64,000 nucleotides of DNA from Paratinospora sagittata (GCA_035771175.1 CM069593.1:36096741-36160740), one strand, 5' to 3'. Positions 10,150 to 22,573 are shown, counted from the first letter of the stretch. The notes: generated by a model from the letters alone, not told the origin. Made by a program: numbers and translations.

Positions 10150-11420
10150 CTATACAAACAAATGAGGGTATTTTTGCTTGATCTCTTGTTCCAATTCCCA
10201 CGTTGCTTCTTTTATTCCGTGATGGTTCCAGGGGATTTTTACTAAAGGAATGCTCTTGTTTCTCAAGTCTTGTGTCTTTCAATCCAAGATTTGCACAGAA
10301 TACTCCTTATACTTATTTCCTTCCTCATGATGTGTGAAGGATCGTGAAGATATTTTTAGAGTATGGATACATGAAAAACATTGTGTACCTTGGCCATAGA
10401 TTGTGGCAAAGACAGACGGTATGCAGACTTGCTGACTCGCTCAATAATTGGAAATGGTCTGATAAACCTTGGAGACAGTTTTCCTTTAACTCCAAATCTT
10501 TTCACACTTTTAAATGGTTGGACCTTTAAAAAAACCGAGTCACCAACTTGAAATTCTAAAGGTTTTTCGTCGCTTGTCTGCATAACTTTTGTGCCTGGTT
10601 TGGGCGGTATGGAGTCGTTCTTGAACAACCTTTATTTTCTCCGTGGTTTCTCGGATGAGATCAGGACCAAGCTGTAGTCGATCAGACATATCTACCCAAC
10701 ACAGAGGTGATCTACATGGTCGCCCATATAGTGCTTCATACGGGGCCATCTTAATGCTTGTCTGATAACTATTATTATATGCAAATTCTGCTAAATGCAG
10801 ATACTTTGCCCATCCGTCATTGAAATATAGGGCACAACAACGTAGCATGTCTTCCAGAATTTGAATAAGCCGCTCAGATTGTCCATCTGTCTGGGGATGA
10901 AAGGCAGTACTCATAAGAATTTTTGTACCTAACCTGGAGTGAAAGCTTTGCCAGAATTTAGATGTGAGTCTAGTGTCTCGATCACAGATGATGGTGAGAG
11001 GGATCCCATGCAATCTGATGATTTCTCGTTCATAGATTTTGGATAACGTGGCTGGAGTATCGGTTAGTCTCACTAGTATAAAATGTGCAGCTTTGGTTAA
11101 CCGATCAACAATTTTCCAAACAGTGTCCTGACCCTTAACCTTTTTAGGTAATGCTGATACAAAATCCATGGCAATATTATCCCATTTCCATTCTCCTATA
11201 GGAAGTGGTTGTAACAGGCCAGAGGGTAGTCTGCGATCGACTTTTACTTGTTGACAAGTAAGGCACTTGGCCACGAATTCTGCTATGGCCTTTTTCATTC
11301 CGTTAAACCAGAATTACCTTTTTTATGTCCTTATACATTTTGTCTCCCCCTGGATGTATAGCAAACCTAAATTTGTGGCATTCATTTATCAGATCCTGCC
11401 TAAGTTCTGGATCCTGAGCT
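10150..11420 (-). pseudogene. pol: Pol: integrase and chromodomain (element B)
   Basis: A 252-codon open stretch (11298-10540) holds KCLTCQQVK, the end of the HHCC zinc region whose two His lie upstream (CHKF, IHPGG) at about 11340-11400. The catalytic core is complete: Asp of MDFVSALP, Asp of CDRD, Glu of QSERL. The C-terminal part (10628-10150) is a chromodomain ending KEATWELE and KQKYPHLFV, with one stop (probably CGA to TGA). This is the best preserved integrase core in the window. Confidence 0.93.
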
Positions 11421-13500
11421 AGACGCAACCTCCCTTTATATAATACAACACCATCAGAAGTGAGAGATCATTGTTGTGGAGCTTGGTTTTGTTGAATGAG
11501 TTTTGTTATCTTTAAAAGTTCATCATCCTTGGCTTGCGTAGTGGCTATTCTTTTAATGAGGTCGGAATGGGTAGTGAACTGAGCCAGTTTCACTGCATTT
11601 CCGTCATTCCAGAACTACAAGTTATTCTTTTTCAGCTCGTATGATAGTTTGCCCATTTCAAAATCCACTGTTCAGGCAGAGACATATGACTTTTTGCTAA
11701 GGGCGTCAGCTACTACATTGGCTTTGCCTAGATGATATTTAAGTTCAAAGTCATAGTCCTTGATAAACTCAAGCCATCGCCTCTGTCGAAGATTTAAGTT
11801 TTTCTGAGTATAAATATACTGAAGACTTTTACGGTCAGAGAAGACTTCGAATCGTTCCCAGTACAAGTAATGTCGCCAAATTTTTAAGGCAAACATTGTT
11901 GCCGCGAGTTCTAAATCATGAGTCGGATAATTTACCTCATGAATTTTCAACTGCCGAGAGGCATAGGCCACTACAAGATCTTCTTGCATTAGCACTGCTC
12001 TAAGTCCTTGAAGCGATGCATTCGTGTACAGTGTGAAGCCAACCCCATCCTTTGGAGTGGTTAGAACAAGTGTTGAAGTCAACCTTTTCTTGAGTTCTTG
12101 AAAGGCTGATTCATAGGCTTCACTCCACATAAAATGCGTGTCCTTCCGGGTATGACTAGTGATTGGTTTAACAAGTTTGGAAAAATCATTGATAAATCGC
12201 TGTAATATTCGATTAATCCGAGGAAGCTCCTAATTTCTATAACACTAGTCGGTTGTTTCCAACTAAGTACAGCTTCTACCTTGGCTGGATCTACTTCGAT
12301 GCCATCATGGAATACTACGTGACCGAGGAACTTAACCTTAGTCATCCAGAATTCACACTTGTTGAACTTGGTGTACAACTCATGCTACTGAAGGGTACTA
12401 AGTACAGTTCACAAGTGTTTATCATGGAGTTCCTCTATGGGAGAGTATATCAGTATGTCATCGACAAATACAACGACAAAGCAATCCAGGAATGGTCTGA
12501 AAATGTGGTTCATTAGATCCATGAATGTCGCAGGTGCATTTGATAGTCTAAATGGCATTACCGTGAATTCGTAATGACCATATCTGGTTTGAAAAGCTAT
12601 TTTTGGGACGCCTTCTTCTTTAACCCGGAGTTGGTGATACCCCGAGTGAAGGTCAATTTTTGAAAAGAATCTCGCTCCCCTTAATTGATCGAACAGATCT
12701 TCTATTCGAGGTAATGGGCATCTGTTTTTAATAGTAACTTTGTTCAGCTTTCTATAGTCAATACAGAGTCGAAGTGAATCGTCCTTTTTCTTGACAAAAA
12801 GAACTGGAGCACCCTATGGTGATGTGTTCTCTCTTATAAATCCCAGCTTCTCTAACTCCTTTAACTGCTTATCCAATTTGACTAATTCGACATTAGGCAT
12901 ACGGTAGGGTGGAATGTAGACAGGTTCCATACCAAGAATCAACTTAATTTCGAAGTTGAATTCCCAAGGAGGAGGGAGTCCTAGAAGCTCGTCTAAGAAT
13001 ACCCTTGGATATTAACGAATAACTGGAATATCTTTTAAGTTTGGAGGATAACAGGACACTCTACTTTCGTCATCATCCTGATCAAGTATTGAAAGAGCTT
13101 TCATCTGAGATCTCATTAGGGACACGGTAGAAAGATGAACGTGTCCATGGACTCCTTGGATTTTTAGGTTATCACCATTAGGCAATGTCAGTCAAACTTG
13201 CTTCTTCTGACAATCTATTTGAACATGTAAAGGTGTTAACCAATCTATACCTAAGATGATATCAAAATTAGAGAAATTAATTACTAAGAGGTCCGCTACC
13301 AACTGATGATCCAATATTGTAAGTTCACAATTGGAACATATTTGATTTATTTATGTACCTGGTCCTATTGGAGTGGATACCCGAATTATAACAGGAGTAG
13401 CCTTCGGTTGTAGTCCTAATTTTTGGACTACGTTGGAAGCAATAAAAGAATGCGTAGAACCCAAATCGAATAAAACATGTACCAGCATGTTAAGAAACTC
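11421..13500 (-). pseudogene. pol: Pol: protease, RT, RNase H (element B, broken)
   Basis: Protease near 13480-13240 has LFDLG for the usual LFDSG. RT at about 13000-12080 has [28 protein letters not shown] and an intact FVDDILIYS whose two Asp codons are at 12457-12462. Stops occur, one at the GAPVLF motif. RNase H (12130-11672) is open, but the first catalytic Asp is lost (YTNAS for YTDAS), while Glu of DLELAA, Asp of FSDR and Asp of VADALS remain. Confidence 0.9.
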
Positions 13501-14828
13501 AAAGGTACCTTCCACCACATTGTTTTCGGCATTGGTCGATCAACAACGGCGTACGCTTGTCTTAGCTGCCTAGGGCCTTGTTGTTGTTTGGGTGGTGGTG
13601 GAGCCACTGGGCTGCTTGCTGAACTGGTGCAGCAGGAGCCCTAGGTTGGCCAGGGACTAGGAGAGGACAATTTGGTCGAACATGACCCACCCGGCCACAG
13701 TTAAAACACACACGATCTCAATCTTGTGGTTTTTGCTTTGGAGGAGGTAGTGGAAATCGTTGGTTATTGTCGTTTCTTTGGCCTGCTTGATTTTGGCGAT
13801 TGCGAAGGTTCCCTTGAAAATTTCGGTGTGCTGGAGCAAGTGGAGCGAACTAGAACCGAGGGTTTTGGGGGTTGCCCATATTGGGGCGAATGTTTTGGTT
13901 TGGCTGGTAGGGTTTCTTCCCACCAGAAAGTTGTGCTAACGCAATGACTTGTTTTCCCCGGTTGTGCCACTATTCCTGCTCAAGCTTCTCTTGTTCTTAA
14001 TTTATTGCGTTATTTACCCATTTCCTAAAGTTGTCGTGTTCCAAGAAGGCAAGGGTTTGCCTAATGTCTGGCCTCAACCCATTGAAAAACTTTTTCCCTT
14101 TGTCCCTCTCGGTGGAGATGGTAAAGAGAGAGAAAATAGAGAGTTTCATGAACTTAGTTGCGTATTCCCGGACAGTCATATTTTCTTGGTAGAGTCTTGC
14201 GAATTCTTGCTTCTTCTTCCTCTTGACAGAATTGGGAAAATACTCACTGATGAATTCATCTTCAAATTGTAATCATGCCATGGTACTAGCATTTATTCGA
14301 GGGTCTTCCTTAATTATTTTTCACTAGGAGTTGGCATTTCCCACCAACTGGTACACGGCAAGAGGAATCTTTCTTTTGTCGGACGTCGTTATTGCCTCGA
14401 GTGCCTTGCGTGTTTCTTCGAGCCACTTGTAGCCTTTATCGGAGTTAGGCTTTCCATCAAAAGTGATGGGTTGTAATTGTTTGTACTTCGCAATTCAATT
14501 GGTCATCTGGTCCATCTTCTGCTTAGCCGGTGCTACTTGCGGTTGGGGAATCGCAATTTTCTGATCAGCAACGCTCTGGACTGAACCTCTCACTGACGCC
14601 TTCATGTACTCAGTAAAGCTTTGGAAGAATTGTTCTATGCCAAATGGTATGGCTACACCATTGGAAGGAGCTGCAGCAGTTTGTTCGGCTGTCAAGGCAT
14701 TACCGTTGTCATCCTTTGCTTATTCTAGTGTAAGGGGAGTAGGTTCAGATCCAGCGTCCTCTTTCAGTTGTATGAATGCAGACGCTTGCCGACAGGAGCT
14801 AGGGTCGTGTTGTCTTCTTGTCTATACT
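13501..14828 (-). pseudogene. gag: Gag polyprotein, element B (broken)
   Basis: Frames read TAEQTAAAP (14695 down), GIEQFFQSFTEYMK and later MTVREYATKF and FFNGLRPDIRQTL (14179 down), the gypsy Gag core. A CCHC knuckle (CFNCGRVGHVRPNC) lies at 13667-13708. The likely start is near 14828, where ATTCCAG is followed by a frame reading TRRQHDPSS; no intact ATG is seen there, and a TAA lies near 14720. Several frameshifts are present. Confidence 0.82.
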
Positions 14829-15282
14829 GGAATTATCTGCACGATTACATGCTATTAGCACAAAATGTGCATAAAAAATTCTGAAAACGTCAGGAGGATT
14901 GATTTGTGATGCAGTGTACATGCAAAGTTCTTGAGTGACATATCATAGGTTTGAACCTCGTACTTTTCTAGGCTAGGTAATAGGGGAAAATGAGGAGCCT
15001 TAGAGCACCGTGGCACTATACTTTTTAGGTTGGTCTGAAAACAAAACCAAGAGTGTGCTTTGTAATGTTTTTAAAACCTATTATAGTAGTATTTGCATTT
15101 TTAAACTGTGTTTAAAAACAATTTCTTGTGTATTTGTGAGAATAGGTACATTGTTGAATACCAGCACATGCCAAAGATATTTCCTCGACCTTTTCCTCGT
15201 GTTGTCACCTATAGCTATATGTCGTAATTTCCTTGCACTTGTTATACTATGCCCACCTATCACCAAGACCTGACAATTCCTA

Positions 15283-15562
15283 TTATCATCCAAATTCATA
15301 CGTCCCATTCCGCATGAATTTGGTGATAAGGGACGTGGTCCAGTCAAGGGGATCTGTGCGCGGTCTTTTGCAGATTCTGGTGGAAAATCGTCTACCACTA
15401 CTATCCATCAAGTTTTCACGTCCCATACCATGTGAACTTGACGATACGGATGGTAAGTCAAACTTCCGCCATGAACTGCTACACAGCAGTTTTGTAGGTT
15501 ACCTCGTCTCGCGTTTTCGTCAGTATTTGCGTTAGTTTGTTGTGTCCCATACCACGTTAAAC
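15283..15562 (-). other. Three-hairpin RNA region between ORF1 and gag (element B)
   Basis: Plus-strand spans are 15283-15329, 15402-15446 and 15535-15562. The first reads TTATCA, stem CCAAATTCAT, CG, loop TCCCATTC, CG, stem ATGAATTTGG, TGATAA. The second has TATC/GATA closing a stem TCAAGTT(TT)CAC with GTGAACTTGA and loop TCCCATAC. The third is weaker (GTTTG/TAAAC outer, GTG/CAC inner) with loop TCCCATAC. In transcript sense the loops read GTATGGGA or GAATGGGA. Centres are about 118 and 124 bases apart, as in C, D and E. Confidence 0.7.
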
Positions 15563-15807
15563 CCATTAATAGTGAAGAAACTCACTGAATGAGTGGGCCT
15601 ACCACAGATAGTCTACACAACATCACATAACGATTATTATGAGCCGAGAATTCGGCATGAAGTTTTTTTTTTTTTTGTATACAAAGTTTTACAAACTATT
15701 CAACTACTACAAGGATAGGATATCTAAATTACTTTCAAAATACTTCAACCTACTATGCAGATACGTTAGACTACTAAAAAAGTAAAAACATATTTACTAT
15801 GAGTAAA

Positions 15808-17157
15808 CTATTGAGGAGGTGTAAGATCAAAATTAAAATTTTCAGTTGAGAATTGAGTTACTGATTGTTCCATGCCGGGAGAGAATATAGGAGTTTCCAT
15901 AACTTGTCCAGCAAATGTTGGGTTAGGAAACGGAGAGGCCCCAATGTTGAGGTTAAGATTTACCGATGAATCTTGTGCCTGTTGGGACTATTGTCCAAAG
16001 ACTCTCTCACCTGAAACCGAAAGAGCGATCTGTGGTAGTGCAGCGTAGCATTCTTCACGCCACTTTAGTAGTGAGTCAATAGCCTCTTGATGTTCTCTGA
16101 GGCTACGATTTTGTACTTCAAACTGATCTCTCATATCTTTCCTTATTCGCTCATTGGTTGCTAGTATCATTTCTTGCATTTGATCCACAAGTTGTTGTTG
16201 GTTACCAGTAGTGGTTTCTTGTGTTGTGGATGGAGAAACATATTATACCGTAGGAGGGTCTGTCTCATTTTTTAGAATATCAAGAAAATCGAGGTCAAAA
16301 TCGTCAAGGTCTTCTGGAGAAGTGTCTTCCCCTATGTCAGGAAAATCCTCCCACTCTGATAGCCTATTTCCTCGCCTTTTAACTGCACGACTTCCCCTGG
16401 GTCCACTAAAGTTTACCACACTTACGGTGATGTCACCGTACAAGGGAGATGTTATCTCAGTGGGGCTAGGAAAAACTCTGAAACGACGGAACACTTTGTT
16501 TAATAGTGCTCCATATGGAAGACATTTTTTTTCCCGAGTACATTATGCCATGTGACGCAACATGATATAAGGAAGATTCACATGAATTTCCTTTAACAAA
16601 CAGTATGCCAAAAAGCATTGAGGGTGTGTGGTAGTAGATCTTTTCCCAGGTTGGGGCAAAATGTTTGACATGATCACTTGCATGAAAGGATTATACTGTT
16701 CTTTAATGTCACTGGTCTTGATCCTAGTAACCAGGTACTCAGTCTGAGAAGTAAGACACCTAAACATGTGTCGAGAGTTTGGGACAGCACTTAACCTGCC
16801 TTTGGTCGTGTAAATATCACAAAGTGGTCCCCTCTCAGGAATTTTTAACATTTCAGATAATATTGTAGGTGTGAGGGTAATATCAACAACATTCACTTTT
16901 GTAATGATGGTGAAAGTATCTTGGTTTGTGACCGTCAAATTTTGGTAAAATAAGATAACAGAAGACCGAAAAACACACCTTTCAAGATCGATGATTAGTG
17001 TCCAACCTAAGGCTGTAAGTTTGTCATGGAGCATAAGGTAGTATGCATCAAGTAGAACTACTAGTCTTCCCGTCTGGATTGGAATTGAAGGGAAGGATCT
17101 GGAACAAGGAGGCTAAGAACTCTCCCCTTCAACGTTCTTCTTTGATCTTTGCTCCAT
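15808..17157 (-). pseudogene. ORF1 of element B (plant transposon-protein-like)
   Basis: One 449-codon frame runs from the ATG at 17157 to the TAG at 15808 with no frameshift, only four in-frame stops (17113, 16543, near 16246 and 15988). The N-terminal half resembles Pfam PF20167 (putative plant transposon protein): LHDKLTALGW, SNILPQPGKRSTTTH, CLLKEIHVNLPYIM. An acidic stretch (DFDLDFLDIL), a likely coiled coil (MDQMQEMILATNERIRKDMR) and a Pro/Asn/Phe-rich tail follow. The role is unknown. The same gene precedes gag in C, D, E and G. The assignment is from memory of the family, not a search. Confidence 0.72.
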
Positions 17158-17179
17158 TTAATTGTTGTTTGAAGATAGA

Positions 17180-17185
17180 ACTTAC
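17180..17185 (-). promoter_or_regulatory. Splice-donor-like GTAAGT in element B leader
   Basis: In element sense CTCTGTAAGTTCTATC lies 23 bases before the ORF1 ATG and about 220 bases after the primer site. It could join to acceptors before gag and the 3' ORF, skipping ORF1. Inferred from sequence only. Confidence 0.4.
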
Positions 17186-17407
17186 AGAGAAATAGCTAAA
17201 AATGAAAGAAGTCAAGAAAGGAGAGAAAGGTGAGTGAAGAAAACTTTCTTGTTCATTTCTATTTATAGAAAAACTATGGAAGGGTTTGCTTTAAAAATCA
17301 ACAAAGGGGCTTGAGGGGTCGGCCCCACCTGGTCGGCACTAGGATCAATTTTTTTTTTTAAATATTGTCATATTTGAAAAATACCAGTGAGCAGTGTCCA
17401 AGACCAT

Positions 17408-17419
17408 GCTCTGATACTA
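17408..17419 (-). promoter_or_regulatory. Primer binding site (initiator Met tRNA), element B
   Basis: In element sense TAGTATCAGAGC lies seven bases after the 5' LTR. It differs by one base from TGGTATCAGAGC, the complement of the initiator Met tRNA 3' end. Confidence 0.85.
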
Positions 17420-17426
17420 ATAGATC

Positions 17427-18665
17427 TGTCACACCCAGCCCCATCGACCCGTAGCGAGGTGCAATAGATTACGGGGGAAAATAACGAGTGCTCACTCCAC
17501 TGGATCAGAGTCGCACATACAAAAACATAGTGGCCAACAATAACAATACTACAATACAACATATTAAGGAAAATACTATTATATTAAACATATAAAGTTT
17601 GTTAATTATTACATTACTGATACCAAAAAGTCGTCAAAAAGTTAACAAGGGCGAACCCCTACAAAAGTGACAAAATAACAAAAGTGTAGTCAAAAGAGAC
17701 ATCTAAAAGCCTGGAACCATCGCCATCACCATCAAACCAGTCTAACGGGACCTGGTGAGAGTACATACAGAAAAGTCCCTACATAAATCGGGTTTGGCCA
17801 GAACCCCCTGAATAACTCAACAGGGTGAGCTCAACAACTCAATGAGATCAAGCAGAGTTAACAAATCTTACATGCATAACAAAGAATACAGAACAACAAC
17901 CATCAAACAGTTATGCCACAACAATACAATCAAGCAATGATATGAATGAAACTTGGTCACACGGCATCACAGGCCAGGCAACATGCACTCGAAACCTGTG
18001 ATCCGAGGCACCAGTAATAAATCCAGCAACTGAGAGATCTCATGAGTTCCAGTGCTAATCCAGGTCCAGGAAAGGGGCATGGTATCCAATAATAAATACA
18101 GTGACAGCGTCACTATTTCAGGCCAGTGTTGCACCCAATAATTCATCATTTCGTTCCGGGACAGTATTGCACCCAATAATATCCAATAATACATTATTTT
18201 TTGAAGATAGGCTCATGCATGAAGTAAAGTATGGTAACAGATATGATGCATGATACTATGTAATTCAATATTAAACAGGTAAGAAATGCAAATCTAGCCT
18301 TCATTCCCCACCTTACACACTTGCAGTGGCGTATCACTTTCTTCTAACTTCTTGAATTGTGAAGGGACACACGATGTTGCAAAAAGTCGAAAGAGGCCGA
18401 GAAGAGCTCGGGAGTTCGGCAGATTGAAACTGAAGGGCCGTCTCTATTTATAGAATGGGCTAGTCCCCTCGAGGGGCTGGCCCTCCGAGGGGCCGGCCTT
18501 TCAAGGAGCCGGCCCCCCTAGGGGCTGGCCCTTCCCTTGGGACCGTCCCACTATGAGGGTCTTCATCTCTCTCTTGGGGGGCTTTTACCACTTATTGAAA
18601 TTACACGTGGAGAGGTTTCAAGTAGTTACATTAGTTTCTACATTAGAAAAAGTGGGGGTGTTACA
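17427..18665 (-). repeat. 5' LTR of element B
   Basis: It begins TGTCACACCCAGCC and ends GTGTTACA on the plus strand, matching 7606-8864 throughout apart from small changes and indels. The TATA box is at about 18444-18452 in minus sense, with GC-rich GGGGCYGGCCCC-type repeats at 18463-18548. The TTTCA duplication follows at 18666-18670. Confidence 0.94.
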
Positions 18666-19687
18666 TTTCATTATTTAATCTAGAAGCCCGATCAGTTTTT
18701 CTAACTGCATTGATTTTATTTGAAACTTCATTATCAGTATCATAAATGTATAGTTGTGCAAATTTAGGCTTGTCTCCAAAGGTGGGAAGCAATAAATCAA
18801 TCATGTGATGATTTTTTCCACTGATACGATAAACGTAAGGTCCAGAACCATTATTTATTTTATTGTCAATAGTACCACCAACAAAAGTAAAAGCAAATAT
18901 GGAGTTGTACCCTCTAATATTGTCTTTAAAATCCAATGACCGTTTGTTTGCAGGACTATATAGAAAATCCCTTAAAATGAAGGTGGCTCTTTCAGATGAG
19001 GTAATTGTATCTTGCCCTCTTGACAACACAATGAAAACTGTGGATTCCTAGTTTTTTTACGCTTATCCTTGTGCTCTTCATACCAAAAAATGGCTCCACA
19101 ATATTGGCATATTTCTCTTGGAGCTCCAAAATCCCAAGTATCGGTATATTTCCCTACATTGTTTATTTTTCAACTTAGATGTGTATCGACTACTTTAAAT
19201 AAGATTTAAATTAAATGAGAAAGTTTAACGTCGATAGAAATACTTCTTATGCGTAGGCCAGCAAATCCTTATGGTGCATCCTCTTCACCATATTGACGTC
19301 TATTACTATTATTAACAACTGCTAATTCAAGCAAATGGTTGCATTTTAATTTACCAACATCAATTCGAAAACAAAAACAATACACTACTATATTGGCTAA
19401 CCTCCATGTATAAGTAGTGGTATTGGTTCTAATTTGACACCTTGTTCCTACTGATGAATGTCAGTCTGTGTAATAGTTATGACAATATTGTCAGCCTCAT
19501 CTACTCTTGTTTGAGAAATAATATTTGATATCTGTGCGCCATCAATATTTGAGCTCTCCCCCATAAGATCATGTCTACCTTCTCGAACATGAAGTGTATT
19601 ATTTTCGAAAAAAACACTCTGGGTATTAACATTTCGTATACTCAGCCTATTTTTTTTTCTTGGTCTAGTTTTCACAGGCCTATCCAT
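18666..19687 (-). pseudogene. Helitron Rep protein, N-terminal part
   Basis: The likely start is MDRPVKTRPRKKNRLS at 19687. After a non-coding or intron-like gap (about 19440-19150) the frame resumes with WDFGAPREICQYCGAIFWYE (Cys codons within 19092-19109), typical of plant Helitron Rep. Then at 19029 down come FAFTFVGG, GPYVYRISG and KFAQLYIYDTDNEVSNK, stopping at the element B insertion. It joins in order to the block below 7605. Confidence 0.88.
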
Positions 19688-22573
19688 CTAATAACAATTG
19701 TATATTAGGATCACATAATTATCAAGATAAAACATGGGGATATTGAATATTGTATACTTATTTTATGAGTAAACAGCATAAAGTTGAGGATGCCTAGGAA
19801 TGGGACAATATCACTTGAGTATGTATTATTTCACAGTTAACGAACTATGGTGGAGAAAACTCAATTGATAGAAGCAACACACAACACATGAATGTATACA
19901 TATCAAATATTGATTTATTTATAATTATATGAGAAGATTTTTAGATTGATAAAGACTACATGAATATATCTTCTAATAACCAGAATCTGTAATAAAAAGG
20001 CCTACATTCAAAAATAAATGGCAAAAACGCACACACATGGTTGACAGAATCTTTAAAGAGACTAATCGACAATACACCAATATTATGTAACATATTCTTA
20101 ACTTCTATTGCTAATATCTTTGGCATTAGTTGTAACCACCCTAGGCTTTGATTCATCGTTGTCACTTGAATACATGTTTTGTAACAAAAAAGGCCTATGC
20201 CCAATTTCTTTTGAGCAGTGGAGGTAAACATCCATAATAAGTTCATAACCCAATAATCTTTCACCTTTGCACTTGAAGTGACTCAGATACTTGCAACGTA
20301 TTGGATTTAGCACTTCGTCAATATAAACTCCCTTCAATTCTCGATGGCGATATTCTATCTACATACTTTTTAAACCTGATGAACACTCATATTTTCAATA
20401 ATAACATTGAGAAAAGGAGTTTTTTTTTTAAAATCATAATAGAGAATAATTTTTTTTTGTCAATAAATATATGATAATGAGCTTCAAAGAAACTATTATT
20501 GTTCATTAGAAATAGCGAAAAAAAAACTCTTTAAAGTTATAATTTTTGCTTAAAATAGCCGTGTAGAAATTAGAAACAAATAAATTGTTTTTTTTGTCGT
20601 TTTGCATATTTCACAAATTTTAAAATTGAATAAAAAACAACAACAATAGCGGTAATATCAGAAACATAACGTCCTCACAACACTATTTATTGCATATTTT
20701 ATTTATTTACTTACTTATGTTATATTAATCTACCATTATCTTCTATAATTATGAATTAACTTATTAATTTACTTACTTATTCACATGTTTCTTTTACCCC
20801 ATCTCTCTCTCCATGTTTTTGAGCATTTAAAAAAAAAAAAAAAAAGGAGAAAGTGAAGAAGAACTTGGGGTTTTTGAAGATTTAATTTTCAATCCATCCA
20901 AGGTAAGCTTAATTTGTCAATTTCTTCTCATAAAATCTTTTCCTAACATAAATCCAAACTTTCCCTAAAAACCATCTTAAGTTTGAACCCCCATCAGTTT
21001 TCTTCACCTCTCTCATTTTTTTGTTTAGATCTTCATAGATCTTTTTTTTTCACTTTTTTTGCTAGATCTGTTGGAGTTTCTCTTTTGGTGTCTTTCTAGA
21101 ACTTTAATGGATTATTCTGATGTATCAATAATACATTTGTTTATGTTAATATAGATTTACATAGTTGTGGCTCACACTTAAGTCAAACTATATACAGCTG
21201 TTATAGGCAATCCAGACTCCCAGAGTCCATCCTAAAAATTGTCAAATACATATTCTAGGTAATCTTGTTTAGATATATGTTGTACTAAGACCCTAATAAT
21301 TAGCTTACTGGTCATGACCCAAAACACCATTAATGTATTTGTTTGTCGGCGTGTCCAACTCCACATGTATATCCCGCGAAATTCCAAAAACGATATTCCT
21401 CCTTCATCTAAGACCCAGCGCTCCATCCCATGATTATGTAGATCATTTAGAAGAGTATTTATTAGAGGATCCATAATGCTTGGATCCATTACTCTTCTGG
21501 CAAACATGTCTTCTGAACTTAGTTGGTGGAGATCACCTTCTGTTGCTCGAGTTCCAAGTTTGTCTTGCGCCATTACCTAGACGAATTCTCTTTTGGTTGC
21601 TTCAAGATGCAAAAATAAGGGAGGCAAGGGTTGTTTACAAAGCTATTAAATGAGTGTGGCGTGAAAAATTTTTGTTGTGCTTTGCTTATTTGTAACTATA
21701 AATTATCTCATTTCAAAGTGTATGTGTCTTATAACTATGAACTATTCCTAAACTTTTAAATAAAAAAATTCATCACCACTACACCAACAAAGCACTTTTT
21801 CTAGCATGTAAGCTATCATAAATCAAAAAAAGTTTAATAAAATATTTGATAAAAGTTTTAGTTGGTTGCTCAATTATTGCTTAGTAGATCTCTCTGTTAT
21901 TGCCTTCTCCCACAAAACATTGAGTAAGTAAGCATAAACTTTAAATTTCAAAGACGAATTTTCTTTTAAAGTAAGTAGGATGTAATACCCTGAAAATTTT
22001 GACAATATTTACGTGATTTTATCCTTAAGGCCATTTTCATAATTTAACACATCTAATTAAAATGGATTAATGTGTGACAGTCGTTACGCCCGAAATATTA
22101 CAAAATGTAATAGTAGAATCATGTAGATACATGGCCACACCCACATGCCGGAAAATTTACCTTTCTCTTTCCTTTCCTTTACAAAATTATTCTCTAGTTT
22201 CTTTTATCAAAAATAACAAATCACTCCTTAATCTACTCCTAATTTCTCGTCATGTAAGATTTGCAAGATGAAATGTTGGAAACCAACTCACACCATCGCA
22301 AAAACCAAACCCTATGACATAAATCAAAAGACCTTTTCCAGCCGCCATACCCAGCACCATTTTCATCTCTCTCCCTTGACCTCTCCCTTGTACCAGCAAT
22401 AGAAGAACGTAGGTTACCGAAAACGGACCCAAGAAGATCAGTGAGCATCTTTCTCCCTTTCTTAAATTTCTTTTCTTTTCTTTCTTTTGTTCTCCATTAA
22501 TGGATGTTTTACATTAACATAGCAGCACCAACAGTAGCAACAACATTTATGAAAGGTGTGGTTCTTGTTTATT
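19688..22573. other. AT-rich region without a recognisable gene
   Basis: It may include the Helitron's 5' end and older host DNA. Open frames at 20337-20098 (79 codons, minus) and 21573-21232 (113 codons, minus, MAQDKLGTRATEGDL) match nothing I recognise. Near 20850-20905 a purine-rich, exon-like stretch ends in CCAAGGTAAGC, a possible splice donor on the plus strand. TGTAATACCC at 21981 resembles an LTR start but is not followed by LTR sequence. The last 21 bases repeat at 32922-32942. Confidence 0.5.

Larger units (their letters stand above)
7606..18665 (-). mobile_element. Element B: complete Ty3/gypsy chromovirus of a second family
   Basis: Both LTRs (1259 and 1239 bases), primer site, ORF1, gag, pol, 3' ORF and polypurine tract are present, with a perfect TTTCA duplication. 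Its LTRs share only the terminal motifs with the A/C/D/E/F/G family, and its proteins are clearly diverged, but the gene plan is the same. Pol carries stops and a lost RNase H Asp, ORF1 has four stops and the 3' ORF is split by SINEs. It is dead but structurally whole. Confidence 0.95.
5984..19687 (-). mobile_element. Helitron (Rep part), split by elements A and B
   Basis: Two minus-strand blocks (18666-19687, then 5984-7605) make one Helitron Rep gene when element B is removed: the protein order continues across the TTTCA duplication. Element A cuts off the rest at 5983, so the helicase domain and the 3' CTRR end are off the window. The 5' TC end could not be located to the right. The Helitron is older than A and B. 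Confidence 0.88.

Noticed and set aside
21981..21990. TGTAATACCC as a possible further LTR start
   Set aside because: The following bases do not match any LTR here, and no polypurine tract or partner end is present.
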